Shown: positions 48,993 to 59,068, counted from the first letter of the stretch. The stretch is 64,000 nt of DNA from Colwellia sp. Arc7-635 (GCF_003971255.1 NZ_CP034660.1:2480001-2544000); one strand, 5' to 3'. Notes: a model not told the origin generated them from the sequence alone. Program-made: numbers and translations.

Positions 48993-49172
48993 TATATACC
49001 CTTCCTTTTGTAAGCTAACATTTAAAATAAAAAACATAATCGATTTGCATACAGTTAGAATTAACTAGTACTGTATCAATCGGACAAACAAAGATAATAC
49101 TGATTACGACACAAACATCCTCGATACATATAAATTTAAGCGTTTTCTAGCAAACTCATGCCACAGATATAA

Positions 49173-49394
49173 TCAGCTTTGCTGATGCTTTTTGAGTGCC
49201 TGTGAAATTGCTTTAATTAATTTTACAGCGACAAATTCTTGGTATGAGTCAACGGGATCAAAATTTCGCTCATATAACAGATCGATAGTCTCTAATCGTG
49301 AGCTAACTTGGCTTAGTAAGTCTTGATTATCGTTATTCATATTTTCAATTAGCTCAAACGTTTCTAAGAGATAATTCCAAAAATTATTCTGCAT
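49173..49394 (-). CDS. Hypothetical small acidic protein
   Basis: 73 residues I do not recognise. Mostly predicted helical (LLETFELIENMNNDNQDLL, then FVAVKLIKAISQALKKH), no signal peptide or membrane segment, no cysteines. AATAGGTAT precedes the ATG, giving a weak ribosome binding site. It lies alone upstream of rnk on the same strand, with 180 bases between. Amino-acid composition looks like real protein, but a chance frame cannot be excluded. Confidence 0.5.
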   Translation of the reverse strand: MQNNFWNYLLETFELIENMNNDNQDLLSQVSSRLETIDLLYERNFDPVDSYQEFVAVKLIKAISQALKKHQQS

Positions 49395-50043
49395 ATACCT
49401 ATTCTCTATCTCGAATAAATGGGTGGTTTTATTAAATTTATATCAACTAAACACTGAATAAAGGCAAATTATCTCTTAAAATTCGTACGCTGTAGAATGA
49501 AAATAAGTAACTTTTTGCAGGGCTACTATTTAAAAACAGTAGTTGAATTAATATCGCTGTAACGGTTATTTACTTTTGAAGTGGACGGCTAAGATAAAAA
49601 CAAATCCTAGTCGCCCTTAAACGGGAAAGGCGCGAACAGGAACCATCCACATAGTGGAATGGCTCACGGCTAACGTAATGATCTGAATAAATAAAATAGT
49701 TCGCATATTTTAATCGTATCATAGAGTTCTATGGTTGCCAATAAAGCTTAAGCGCTTTATATGACTAATTTTTTGAGTGTTTAGTTAACGGCTTAGTTGA
49801 CTGATTTTATCATTTAATAGTACTCAACTATCGTTCAATAATGCTCAAGTTATGGTTCGAATAAATCAATATCTACACCAAGTTGTGTTTTCGTAGGGCC
49901 CAGTTATGGTCAATAAAGCTCTGACCATCCTCGGAATTAAGACCTTGCTAGTTGTTGTTTGATTTTTGTACATGAAAATTCAATATTTTATTACTATTTT
50001 AGTGACTAATGTTCAAAACGTTCTCACCTGATAGCACCATAGT
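49395..50043. other. Long intergenic region with structured segment
   Basis: 649 bases without a supported gene, between the 73-residue gene and the mechanosensitive channel. Most is AT-rich, but 49581-49675 is distinctly more GC-rich and structured (separate entry). Nothing else was identified. Confidence 0.4.
49581..49675. ncRNA. Candidate structured RNA or element remnant
   Basis: 95 bases of higher GC content with two adjacent hairpins: CGCCCTT/AAGGCG (49612-49632) and CCATCCAC/GTGGAATGG with a single-A bulge (49643-49662). CGGCTAA occurs as a direct repeat at both edges (49586 and 49667). It matches no riboswitch or small RNA I know. It could be a regulatory RNA on either strand, or the residue of a mobile element with direct-repeat ends. 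Confidence 0.35.
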
Positions 50044-51321
50044 TCAATTTTTATATTGAGCAAGCGATCGAATATCATTGCCGGTCGGTGACTCATGAAT
50101 CCTGAGCGAAAATGCTGGTAACACCGCAATGATATGATCAAAAATATCCGACTGAATGTCTTCATATTCATTCCAATTTGTGGTGTTGGTGAAAGCATAA
50201 ATTTGCATCGGTAAACCATCACTCGTTGGCTCTAGCTGTCTGACCATTAAGGTCATCCCTTGATGAATATGTGGGTGACTTTTTAGAAATGACAGTAAAT
50301 ACTGTCTAAATGTACCAACATTAGTCAAGCGGCGACCATTTTGCAGTACCGTCATATCTGCTTTTTTATCACTATTTTCTTTTTCGATTGCTGGTACTTT
50401 GCTGGAGATATATTCGCTTATTAACTGTGCTTTTTTTAGCTCAGCTATTTGCGCTTTATCTAAGAAACAAACACTGCTCATTTCAAGGTGAATGCTACGC
50501 TTTATTCTTCTACCACCCGACTCTGACATGCCTCGCCAGTTCTTAAATGAATCTGAGATCAGTGCATAAGTTGGAATTGTAGTAATAGTTTTATCCCAGT
50601 TCTTAACCTTTACCGTTGTCAGGGCGATATCAACTACGTCACCATCAGCGCCATACTTCGGCATTTCAAGCCAGTCACCAACTGCCAGCATATTGTTCGC
50701 CGATAATTGTATACCTGCCACTAGGCCTAGAATGGGATCTTTAAAAACCAACAATAATACCGCTGATAATGCACCTAAGCCGCTTAATAAAATAAGTGGT
50801 GATTTATCCATGAGTAACGACACGGCAAGAATACCGGTTAAAATACTGGCAATAAGCTTAACGGTTTGTAATAGCCCTCGAAGCGGAAAATGCACTTGGC
50901 TTCTACGTCTATCTGATAGTGCCTGGAAAATATCTAAGAGAGTAAATAATGATAATAATGAAAATAGCATTATCCATTGGTCAGTAACTATTTCGATAAT
51001 ACGTAAAAATGCTACCCCCTCTGCCAACCAAAGTTTGGCTTGGATCACTACTACAGCACCTTGCAGTGCGAGAGAGACTCGCTTTACAAGACATAAGGCT
51101 AATTCTGCAGTGGCACTTTTATTCGATGGAGTGTCCAAACTTGAGAAATATTTTTTCAATATCTGTTTGGCAGAGCTTCTCAGCAAAAAATGCAGTAACA
51201 CGGCAAATAAAGCGACCCATAGCAGTACTAAAATGTCATACCACAACAGCGCATTGCCTGGAACATGCTGCTCAAACCAGCTAAGTAAAGAGTCTCTTAA
51301 ATACGCTCTTGTTTCAGTCAT
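50044..51321 (-). CDS. MscS-family mechanosensitive channel, YbdG-like
   Basis: 425-residue inner-membrane channel. About five hydrophobic helices in residues 20-190 precede the MscS pore helix and beta domain (LLSGLGALSAVLLLVFKDPILG, read in parts, then NMLAVGDWLEMP and VKNWDKTITTIPTYALISDSF in the family positions). A C-terminal domain of about 150 residues follows, like E. coli YbdG, an osmotic-stress channel. I start at ATG 51321 (MTETRAYL); the longer frame adds 14 residues and no signal. Transcribed alone. Confidence 0.9.
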   Translation of the reverse strand: MTETRAYLRDSLLSWFEQHVPGNALLWYDILVLLWVALFAVLLHFLLRSSAKQILKKYFSSLDTPSNKSATAELALCLVKRVSLALQGAVVVIQAKLWLAEGVAFLRIIEIVTDQWIMLFSLLSLFTLLDIFQALSDRRRSQVHFPLRGLLQTVKLIASILTGILAVSLLMDKSPLILLSGLGALSAVLLLVFKDPILGLVAGIQLSANNMLAVGDWLEMPKYGADGDVVDIALTTVKVKNWDKTITTIPTYALISDSFKNWRGMSESGGRRIKRSIHLEMSSVCFLDKAQIAELKKAQLISEYISSKVPAIEKENSDKKADMTVLQNGRRLTNVGTFRQYLLSFLKSHPHIHQGMTLMVRQLEPTSDGLPMQIYAFTNTTNWNEYEDIQSDIFDHIIAVLPAFSLRIHESPTGNDIRSLAQYKN

Positions 51322-51438
51322 TATACTTTTTCCCTTATTGCTTATTGGTAAGACCCGAAGCACGTTAACCTATAGTGTTGCGTGTATTGCAGTGCAATCA
51401 TAGTTTAATATTTTAGCTATAACTGTTTTCAATAAAAT

Positions 51439-51460
51439 AAAAAACCTTTCAAAAGAAAGG
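51439..51460 (-). terminator. Intrinsic terminator of the NCS2 gene
   Basis: CCTTTC and GAAAGG pair around AAAA, followed on the minus strand by six T and more AT. It lies about 80 bases after the permease stop at 51541. Confidence 0.7.
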
Positions 51461-51540
51461 CTTTAAAGCGCATTAAATAAAATGCAAACTGAAATAAGTT
51501 ATAGCTCTGTTCGTCAATTCGCTAATTAATCCATTCGTTA

Positions 51541-52980
51541 CTAAGTTAAGAAAATAAACTTAGCAATAAATAACACGGTCAGTGCCCAAACACCTTTTGA
51601 AACTTGTTTCGATTTACCTGCGCCAACTTTTAGTACGGTATAAGTGATAAAACCGAAGGCAATACCGTTTGCAATAGAGAAAGTAAATGCCATCATGATA
51701 GTAGTACAGACCGCAGGAGCATATTCGGTCAAATCATCCCAATCTAAACCTCTTAAAGAACTCATCATTAGCATAGCAACATAAATTAGTGCACCATCAA
51801 CAGCAAAACCCGGTAACATTTGTGCAAGCGGCAAAAAGAACATACCAACCAAGAACAAGAGCGCTATTGTAACTGCCGTTAATCCTGTACGTCCACCAAC
51901 GGCTACGCCTGCCGCAGACTCAACATAAGACGTCACCGGAGGGCAACCAAATGCAGTGCCAATAACAGAAGAGATTGAATCCGCTTTGAGTGATTTGCTC
52001 AAACCATGAATTTTACCATTTTTGTCTTGTAATTTAGCTCGCTCAGCCACTCCCATTAATGTACCTGCGGTATCAAAAATATTAACAAACAAAAAAGTGA
52101 CAATGACAGGAATTAACGCGACTTGAAAAGCACCAGCAATATCGGCTTTCCATAATATAGGTTCAAGCGCTGAAAAGTCAGGCACTGCTAACATGCCGTT
52201 ATAACTGACAAACCCAGAGGCTGGTGCGAATGATTTTGCCGCTTCTGCGACAACAAAAAAGTCAGTTGGTAAAAGCCATGTCATCATAAAAGCAATGAGG
52301 GTTGTTGTAGCAATACCGATAAGCACCGCGCCAAAAACATTGCGATAACTTAATACTGCAATCAGTAAGAAACTTAGGAAACCAAGCGCTGGGGCTTCAG
52401 GGCCGAAGGCTCCGAAACCAAAATGCGTAAGATCAGCAATAGCGACGATATTATCAGGGTCGGCTACAACAAGACCGGTAAAGCGCAAACCAATAAAGCC
52501 AAGGAATAAGCCAACTCCTGCCGTCATCGCTAAGCGTAAACTCATTGGAATACTATCAAGCATCCATTCTCTGAGCCTAGTGACGCTCATAAGAACAAAG
52601 ATGACTCCGGAGAGAAATACTGCTCCTAATGCAATTTCCCAGCTATACCCCATTGACCCAACAACAGAAAAGGTAAAAAATGCATTTAACCCCATACCCG
52701 GAGCCAGCCCTACAGGCCAATTTGCATAAAGCCCCATCAACAACGTAGCAATAGCGGCACCTAAACAGGTGGCTAAAAATAGACCATCAAATGGCATACC
52801 CGTTTTAGACATAATGATAGGATTTAAAAACATAATATAAGACATGGTAACAAAGGTAGTAAGACCCGCCATTAGCTCGGTTTTTACTGATGTGTTATGT
52901 GCCGATAATTTAAAAAAGCGTTCTAAAAATCCTAACGTACTTTTGGGTGTATTCAGGTGATTGCTCGTTTGTTCATCCAT
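51541..52980 (-). CDS. NCS2 (AzgA-like) purine base permease
   Basis: 479-residue inner-membrane transporter with about 12-14 helices. The NCS2 AzgA/hypoxanthine-adenine branch is indicated by TELMAGLTTFVTMSYIMFLNP at the N-terminus, GLAPGMGLNAFF near residue 95, and the signature GTAFGCPPVTSYVESAAGV near residue 330. It takes up adenine, hypoxanthine or guanine with protons. Placed 3 kb from the purine catabolism cluster, it may feed that pathway, but it is on a separate transcript. I looked for a purine riboswitch upstream and found none. Confidence 0.94.
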   Translation of the reverse strand: MDEQTSNHLNTPKSTLGFLERFFKLSAHNTSVKTELMAGLTTFVTMSYIMFLNPIIMSKTGMPFDGLFLATCLGAAIATLLMGLYANWPVGLAPGMGLNAFFTFSVVGSMGYSWEIALGAVFLSGVIFVLMSVTRLREWMLDSIPMSLRLAMTAGVGLFLGFIGLRFTGLVVADPDNIVAIADLTHFGFGAFGPEAPALGFLSFLLIAVLSYRNVFGAVLIGIATTTLIAFMMTWLLPTDFFVVAEAAKSFAPASGFVSYNGMLAVPDFSALEPILWKADIAGAFQVALIPVIVTFLFVNIFDTAGTLMGVAERAKLQDKNGKIHGLSKSLKADSISSVIGTAFGCPPVTSYVESAAGVAVGGRTGLTAVTIALLFLVGMFFLPLAQMLPGFAVDGALIYVAMLMMSSLRGLDWDDLTEYAPAVCTTIMMAFTFSIANGIAFGFITYTVLKVGAGKSKQVSKGVWALTVLFIAKFIFLT

Positions 52981-53445
52981 AACTATAGCTCTCTGTGTTA
53001 TTTGTTAATCAGATCTATTGACTACTTTGAGTAGTGTCGGCTTATGCCTCGCTAAATATCCTAGAATTATCACGCATTTTGCTCATAAAAAGCTATGAAT
53101 TTTCATGCCTTACAGCAGATTATTCATCTTAAGGGACTATTAAGCATTTCGTATCCACCAAATACTTTTGTATAAAAATGAATAACTGTTCGGTATTCAT
53201 ACTATTTACATAATAAATTATTTTTATGTACTTATTCCCCATTAATTTGGTGGTTTTATAACCTACAATGACAATCCTATACCTAAAGCTAAAAACCTGT
53301 CAATAGTGTCAAGAAATGAACTTTTATTGTATACTGCGCGCCGCGTTCAAGATTGAATGACCAAACGGCTTAAGTCAGTAAGTCATTTGATCTTTAGAAT
53401 ACATTTATTTCGGCATTAAATTTAATATTAGTGCCTTTTATCAAC
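52981..53445. promoter_or_regulatory. NCS2 / SulP divergent intergenic region
   Basis: 465 bases between divergent transporter genes. AT-rich, no supported gene. The conserved purine riboswitch core (TATA..ATATGG..GTTTCTACC) is absent on the minus strand. A GC-rich patch near 53335-53345 has no obvious role. Confidence 0.4.
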
Positions 53446-55068
53446 ATGTTAAATTGGGCTGTTATGCTTTCCGTATCACATTTTAATCGACAAACTATTA
53501 AGGGCGATATTTTTGGTGCTCTGACATCAACTATCGTTGCTTTACCTTTCGCGCTAGCTTTTGGTGTCACATCTGGTGCTGGTGCCAGCGCAGGTATCTA
53601 TTGTGCAATTATTACTGGATTGTTTGCGTCAATATTTGGCGGCACCAATCAGCAAATATCAGGACCCAATACCGGTTTAACCATTGCAATGGTAGCGATA
53701 CTGACCAGCTTTATTGCCCAATCACCTGAACATGGTGTCGCGCTTGCTTTTACTGTTGTTAGTTTGGCCGGTGTTTTTCAAATGTTATTTGGCTTTTTTA
53801 AGCTAGGTAAGTATTTTACCTTGATATCTTATCCTGTTATTTCAGGTTTTACCTCCGGAATTGGTGTTTTGATCATCCTCTCGCAGATTGAACCACTATT
53901 TGGCATTGCACTGCCTGAACTTTTATCCTCTATGCATAGCTTAGTAAGCACAAATACCCTGCTCGGTTTAGCTTGCTTATTCGTACTTTTTTTATGGCCT
54001 AAAAAGTATAGCCGTATAGTACCCGCAAGCATTGTCGCTGTTATTGGTGCCACTGTATTTTATCTGCTTTCAGGGAGTGATATGCCGGTGGTAGGTGCAA
54101 TCTCTAGCGAACTTCCTTCATTTAGCTTACCCATTTGGGAAACTAACTTAGCCGGAGAAATGATCAAGTCTGCTTTATTAATAGCTACATTAAGTACCCT
54201 AGATTCATTAATGACATCATTAACGGTTGATAGTATTAGTAATGAATTACACGATTCGGATCAAGAGCTCGTTGGTCAAGGTATTGGCAACATCATGGCG
54301 GGTTTATTTGGCGCTTTACCTGGTGGTGGCGCTACTATGCGCACAGTCGCTAACCTCAGAGCAGGTGGAACAACGCCTTTATCTGGTATTCTTCATGCCT
54401 TGTTTATTTTAGCCATTGTATTGTGGGCCGGTGAATATACAGCCTACCTTCCTGTCGCTGTTTTAGCCGCGATATTGACCCATGTTGGTATTAGCATCAT
54501 TGACTGGAATTTTCTGAAACGCATTCATCAAGTGCCCTTATTCAGTGTTGGTTTAATGATTTCAACACTCGCCATGGCGGTAGCATTTGACTTAATAACC
54601 GCAGTATTGGTCGGTACTTTTATCGCTAACTTAGTCACTATTCGTCGTTTATCAGAAATTCAACTAGATAATATTAAGCTCTTTACAGCTAAAGATGCTC
54701 AGCACCTTTCAAACGCAGAGCAGCAACTATTGGCCACGATTGAAGACAGTGTACTTTTACTGAATATTAGCGGCCCTATAGGCTTTGGGGTGGCACGTGG
54801 TTTAAAACAAAGCGTGTCAGATGCCGAGCAAAGCAAAACATTATTGATTGATTTAACCGATGCTCGTTTAGTGGGTATTACTAGTACTATCGCGATAGAA
54901 GATATTATTGTTAGTTATCAGGCAGAGGGTAAGAAAGTGTTATTGTCTAGTATTTGTCAGCGTGTACGCGATGACTTTAATAAGCTGAACTTATTAAACA
55001 AAGTGCCAAGCGAGCACGTATTTAATTCCAGAATGGATGCACTTATTTACTTAAGAAATCAAGATTAG
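53446..55068 (+). CDS. SulP-family anion transporter
   Basis: 540-residue inner-membrane transporter of the SLC26/SulP family. The membrane domain spans about residues 20-410 (GDIFGALTSTIVALPFALAFG, read in parts; QQISGPNTGLTIAM; GNIMAGLFGALPGGGATMRT). A C-terminal STAS domain (about 440-540) follows. Substrates include sulfate, bicarbonate and dicarboxylates and cannot be assigned here. Start is uncertain among GTG 53431, ATG 53446 and ATG 53464; none has a strong ribosome binding site, so I give 53446. Converges with the RutR-like regulator. Confidence 0.92.
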   Translation: MLNWAVMLSVSHFNRQTIKGDIFGALTSTIVALPFALAFGVTSGAGASAGIYCAIITGLFASIFGGTNQQISGPNTGLTIAMVAILTSFIAQSPEHGVALAFTVVSLAGVFQMLFGFFKLGKYFTLISYPVISGFTSGIGVLIILSQIEPLFGIALPELLSSMHSLVSTNTLLGLACLFVLFLWPKKYSRIVPASIVAVIGATVFYLLSGSDMPVVGAISSELPSFSLPIWETNLAGEMIKSALLIATLSTLDSLMTSLTVDSISNELHDSDQELVGQGIGNIMAGLFGALPGGGATMRTVANLRAGGTTPLSGILHALFILAIVLWAGEYTAYLPVAVLAAILTHVGISIIDWNFLKRIHQVPLFSVGLMISTLAMAVAFDLITAVLVGTFIANLVTIRRLSEIQLDNIKLFTAKDAQHLSNAEQQLLATIEDSVLLLNISGPIGFGVARGLKQSVSDAEQSKTLLIDLTDARLVGITSTIAIEDIIVSYQAEGKKVLLSSICQRVRDDFNKLNLLNKVPSEHVFNSRMDALIYLRNQD

Positions 55069-55129
55069 CTAATAACTGTGATGTAGGGCTGTAGATAAAC
55101 ATCAATAAATTAACCAAACGCTTTTAAGC

Positions 55130-55166
55130 TTGAGAGCAGTAAATAACCATGATTTACTGCTCTCAA
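55130..55166. terminator. Perfect 15-bp hairpin between convergent genes
   Basis: TTGAGAGCAGTAAAT and ATTTACTGCTCTCAA pair fully around a 7-nt loop, centred between the SulP and regulator stop codons. Neither side has a good T-run, so it may act as a transcript barrier in both directions rather than a classical terminator. Confidence 0.55.
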
Positions 55167-55256
55167 AAACTATCAATAACATTGTACAAACCCGTGAAGT
55201 ATTGCTGAAGGGCCGATTACTATTGCTAGTCAGTTAGTTAGTTTTTACTCAAGGCT

Positions 55257-55883
55257 TTATTGTATTCCACAGCCTTTTAGAATAATTTGCGTTAAAGAAG
55301 TCACTACATCTTCAAAATCATCTTCGCTCATCGCCTCTTTATCAAAGGCCGCCACCACCTGCACATTAAAGTCGGCATAATGCTGGGTTGAACTCCAAAT
55401 CAAAAAGAGTAAATGATAGGGATTAACTTGATCAATTAGGCCTTGTTCAACCCAAGTTTCGATAACTGCTACCTTACTATTTATCCAAACTTTAAAATCA
55501 TTGTTAAGGTATTCATTTAATACTGGCGCACCATGAATTAATTCGCTGGCAAATATTCTTGAGCCATCTGGATCATCTTTAGAATGCATGACTTTGGCTC
55601 GAATGTAAGCACTGAGCACCTTTTTAGGCTCTTCGTCAGCAGTTAATGTGTCGTAATCACTATTCCACACGGTAATAATATGACTAAGTAGCTGCTGATA
55701 TAAATCGGTTTTATCTTTAAAATAATAATGAATGTTGGCTCGAGCAATTTTAGCCCGTTCTGCTATGCGTTTTATCGACGCCCCTTTAAAACCATAAGCA
55801 ACAAATTCTTTCTTTGCGGCATTGAGAATAATAGCTTTATTTTTTTGTCGAATGCTACCTTCTGACACTTTATCTTTAGTCAC
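55257..55883 (-). CDS. TetR-family regulator, RutR-like
   Basis: 208 residues. The N-terminal helix-turn-helix (IKRIAERAKIARANIHYYFKDK) is TetR type. The C-terminal ligand domain (SRIFASELIHGAPVLNEYL, then VNPYHLLFLIWSSTQHYADF) is the YcdC/RutR form. RutR binds uracil or thymine and controls pyrimidine and purine genes in E. coli. Here it sits at the end of the purine degradation cluster, on the same strand, 282 bases after puuD, so it is the likely regulator. Ligand unknown. Confidence 0.88.
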   Translation of the reverse strand: MTKDKVSEGSIRQKNKAIILNAAKKEFVAYGFKGASIKRIAERAKIARANIHYYFKDKTDLYQQLLSHIITVWNSDYDTLTADEEPKKVLSAYIRAKVMHSKDDPDGSRIFASELIHGAPVLNEYLNNDFKVWINSKVAVIETWVEQGLIDQVNPYHLLFLIWSSTQHYADFNVQVVAAFDKEAMSEDDFEDVVTSLTQIILKGCGIQ

Positions 55884-56096
55884 AAAATTTCCATTAAGAA
55901 TAAAAAACCATCGCTAAATATTCATATAACTATGGCTGTTCTTTACAATAATTAGACAATAAAACCGGCTTTATTTCAAGTAATAAAAAGCCTACCAGAT
56001 CGATAAAAGTAATAAATTTCAAACTGCTACACTAGAAAACCCAATAAGTGCTTAAGAAAATCATCGTGTCATTATGGCTTTTTAGAATGTCATGAC

Positions 56097-56137
56097 AACA
56101 AAAAGCAAGTCGCTAAAGACAATTTTCAGCTACTTGC
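56097..56137 (-). terminator. Probable terminator of puuD
   Basis: GCAAGT-GCT and AGC-ACTTGC arms pair with a single internal mismatch over a 13-nt loop, followed on the minus strand by TTTTTGTTG. It lies 29 bases after the puuD stop. Confidence 0.6.
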
Positions 56138-56165
56138 TCTTAGTTCGGTGTAATACGCAGACACA

Positions 56166-57356
56166 TTATTTAAGTTGCGCTAGCCACAATGCTAGCTTCA
56201 GTCGCTCTTGATCCGTCATCTCGGTCTTATTCATAAATGGCATATCCTTCGCATCAACAACTCGCGCCTTAATACGAGGTGCCCATTGTTTAATACTCGC
56301 GATATCAGAAAAAATAACGCCTGCGGGAGCAATAGTAAAAATATTATCAGTGGGGTGTTCTGCGTGACAGGAGCCACAACGTTGGGCAATAACCTGGGTT
56401 ATCTCTGCATCGGTGACAATTTGATTTTTCTGCTCTGCCGTAATTTCTGTTGCGCGAGGCGCAATAGCAACAGCTAACATAATGGTAGCTACAACCGATG
56501 CGACCAGTATCAAAGGTTTTTGTTTGCCAAAGTGACGTAAGACAAAGTATTGGCGCACAGCGGCTGTAATTAAAACGATTGCCATTAACACCAACCAATT
56601 TGCACTATGATTGAAGGTCATTGGGTAATGATTCGAAATCATAATAAAAATGATCGGTAGGGTTGTATAAGTATTATGAGTAGAACGTACTTTCGCATTT
56701 AAACCGTAGGCCGGATCAGGTGCAGTACCCGCTTCAACAGCTTTAACTAAAGCACGTTGCGACGGCATAATACCAAAAAACACATTACCAGCCATGATAG
56801 TGCCAATAATAGCGCCCATGTGCATATAAGCACCTCGAGCACTAAATATCTGCGTTAAGCCATAGGACAATGCCGTTGCAACTACCATTAAAATCAAGCC
56901 TAAAATAATGCTATGATTTCTGAGTTTAGTACGAACCAAAATCTCGTAAATACCAACACCAACAACAATGGAACCAAGACCAAATAAAATGGCTTGCCAC
57001 TGTGTTAAATCGGCAACACGTTTATCAATTAAATAAGTTTCAGCCCCAACATAAAACATTAACGATAATAACAAGAATCCGGTGATCCACGTGGTGTACG
57101 CTTCCCACTTAAACCAATGCAAGGTGGTTGGCATTACCGGTGGCGCAAGTTTATATTTTGCCACCTCGTAAAAGCCACCACCATGTATGGCCCATAAATC
57201 ACCACCAATGCCCTTCTCTGCTTTAATCGCTGGTGGCTTTTGCAAATGATTATCCAACCAAACAAAATAAAAAGACGCGCCGACCCATGCTATGCCAGTT
57301 ATAAGGTGAGCAAACCTGATCACGAGATTTAGCCATTCATTGATATACGGATCCAT
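56166..57356 (-). CDS. puuD: Urate hydroxylase PuuD (membrane cytochrome c type)
   Basis: 396-residue membrane enzyme proposed to oxidise urate to 5-hydroxyisourate, passing electrons to a cytochrome. About eight membrane helices in residues 10-315 (RFAHLITGIAWVGASFYFVWLD, read in parts; GGGFYEVAKYKLAPP; NVFFGIMPSQRALVKAVE) precede a C-terminal cytochrome c domain with the heme motif CGSCH. This is the DUF989 urate hydroxylase architecture. It replaces soluble uricase in this cluster. The C-terminal heme domain supports electron transfer rather than hydrogen peroxide formation. Gene lies after guaD and before the regulator. Confidence 0.93.
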   Translation of the reverse strand: MDPYINEWLNLVIRFAHLITGIAWVGASFYFVWLDNHLQKPPAIKAEKGIGGDLWAIHGGGFYEVAKYKLAPPVMPTTLHWFKWEAYTTWITGFLLLSLMFYVGAETYLIDKRVADLTQWQAILFGLGSIVVGVGIYEILVRTKLRNHSIILGLILMVVATALSYGLTQIFSARGAYMHMGAIIGTIMAGNVFFGIMPSQRALVKAVEAGTAPDPAYGLNAKVRSTHNTYTTLPIIFIMISNHYPMTFNHSANWLVLMAIVLITAAVRQYFVLRHFGKQKPLILVASVVATIMLAVAIAPRATEITAEQKNQIVTDAEITQVIAQRCGSCHAEHPTDNIFTIAPAGVIFSDIASIKQWAPRIKARVVDAKDMPFMNKTEMTDQERLKLALWLAQLK

Positions 57357-57476
57357 AATATTCCTTATGTGGTGGTTAAATTATTCTTGTTATTTTTCTT
57401 ATAATTGTGAGTACTACTGTTATCAGAACTGTACTAATACCTAAGTTTCAATAAAGCTGATTTTATTACTGTTAAA

Positions 57477-58763
57477 TTAAACACGCTCACCCATAATATG
57501 AGTTGCTTGCACATGACGTTCGTCACCTAACATGCTTAGAATAAAAAGTTTTTCAGATAAATTTTTGCAATGTTGCATACGTCTATCCATCAATGGCGTC
57601 GCGTGATAGTCAAGTACAATAAAGTCAGCCTCTGCACCTTTAGTGAAGTTGCCAATCGTACCTTCTAAATCTAAAGCAACAGCGCCGCCTAAAGTTGCTA
57701 AATAAAACGATTGAAATGGACTGAGTGAATCTGAGCGAAGTTGTTGTGTTTTATAGCCTTCATTAATGGTACTTAACATAGAAAATGTCGTACCTGCGCC
57801 AATATCACTACCTAGACCAACATTTACATCAAATTTTTTCGCCTGTTGAAGATTGAACAATCCACTGCCTAAAAATAGGTTTGAACTTGGGCAAAAAGCA
57901 ATCGCAGAGTCAGTTTCACTTAAACGCTGACATTCATCATCATGTAAATGCACGCCATGAGCAAAAACACTTCGGCGGCCTAATAATTTGCTTTTATCGT
58001 AAACATCTAAGTAACCAGCACTGTCAGGAAACAGCTCTTTTACCCAAGCAATCTCTGCTTTGTTTTCACTTAAATGGGTGTGTAAATAAACACTTGGGTG
58101 CTCAGCAAGTAGTTGCCCTGCTTTGTTTAATTGCTCAGTTGAACACGTTGGTGCAAACCTTGGAGTAATGGCATATTGTAGACGATCAGTATTGTGCCAT
58201 TTTTCAATTAACATTTTACTATCATCATAACCCGTTTGCGCCGTATCAGATAAGTAGTCTGGACAGTTTTGATCCATTAATACTTTGCCACAAATCATGC
58301 GCAATTTTTTCTGTTGTGCAATCGTAAAGAAGGCTTCAACTGACTCTTTATGTACGGTACCAAAAACTAATGCGGTGGTTGTTCCTGCAGCTAACAATTG
58401 CGTTAAAAAGAACTCGGCAACCGCTTTACCGTGTTCTAGATCAGAAAACTGACGCTCAAATGGAAATGTATAGTTCTCTAGCCATTCAAGTAGTTGCTCA
58501 CCGTAAGATGCGATCATTTCTGTTTGCGGATAATGTACGTGAGTATCAATAAATCCAGGCATGATCAGACCATTTTCGTAATGGATAACGTCGACATTTT
58601 CGTCTAACGTTGGCAACAATACTTGCGCTTCGCCAACTTGCTCTACTAAGCCATTTTTAATAATGAGTAAGCCATCTTCAATGTATTGATAACTTTCTTG
58701 TAGCGCCACTTTGTCGGGATCTGCCAAAAAGTGCAGTAGTTCGCCACGATATACTTTTAACAT
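57477..58763 (-). CDS. guaD: Guanine deaminase
   Basis: 428-residue zinc hydrolase of the amidohydrolase superfamily converting guanine to xanthine. Metal and substrate motifs in order: MPGFIDTHVHYPQTEMIASYG near residue 70 (read in parts), ITPRFAPTCS near 200, YLHTHLSENKAEI near 226, SVFAHGVHL near 268, and GLGSDIGAGTTFSML near 320. C-terminal FIVLDYHATPL. Length is normal for GuaD. It feeds xanthine to the dehydrogenase encoded upstream on the same strand. Confidence 0.94.
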   Translation of the reverse strand: MLKVYRGELLHFLADPDKVALQESYQYIEDGLLIIKNGLVEQVGEAQVLLPTLDENVDVIHYENGLIMPGFIDTHVHYPQTEMIASYGEQLLEWLENYTFPFERQFSDLEHGKAVAEFFLTQLLAAGTTTALVFGTVHKESVEAFFTIAQQKKLRMICGKVLMDQNCPDYLSDTAQTGYDDSKMLIEKWHNTDRLQYAITPRFAPTCSTEQLNKAGQLLAEHPSVYLHTHLSENKAEIAWVKELFPDSAGYLDVYDKSKLLGRRSVFAHGVHLHDDECQRLSETDSAIAFCPSSNLFLGSGLFNLQQAKKFDVNVGLGSDIGAGTTFSMLSTINEGYKTQQLRSDSLSPFQSFYLATLGGAVALDLEGTIGNFTKGAEADFIVLDYHATPLMDRRMQHCKNLSEKLFILSMLGDERHVQATHIMGERV

Positions 58764-59068
58764 TCTTTTTTTACCTTTTTGATCATATCGACAAACTGTC
58801 GTGCCGATATTTATAATTTAATTAGCATGTTGATTTACAATCAACCCGCTTCTTTAGTTAGCCAGCAATATTTGCTAATAGTATTTACTAACAATGTTTA
58901 CTAATAATATAAACAACTAACCATAAAAACTTACGGTGCTAAGCGCTATTAAACACCACTATTAATCAGTACTCTTACTTAGTAATCTTACTTAGCACTA
59001 ATTTAATAGTCTGTGCTTAATAACTATATGAATGAAGCACTTAACCTTTCGCATTTAATCTTTTTCAT
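58764..59068. promoter_or_regulatory. Gap between allA and guaD
   Basis: 305 AT-rich bases. TCTTACTTAG occurs twice as a direct repeat near 58973 and 58987. This may be an internal promoter region for guaD-puuD. No RutR-type palindrome was recognised with confidence. Confidence 0.4.

Noticed and set aside
52981-53430. Purine riboswitch before the NCS2 permease
   Set aside because: The conserved core and paired loops of the purine riboswitch were not found on the minus strand.
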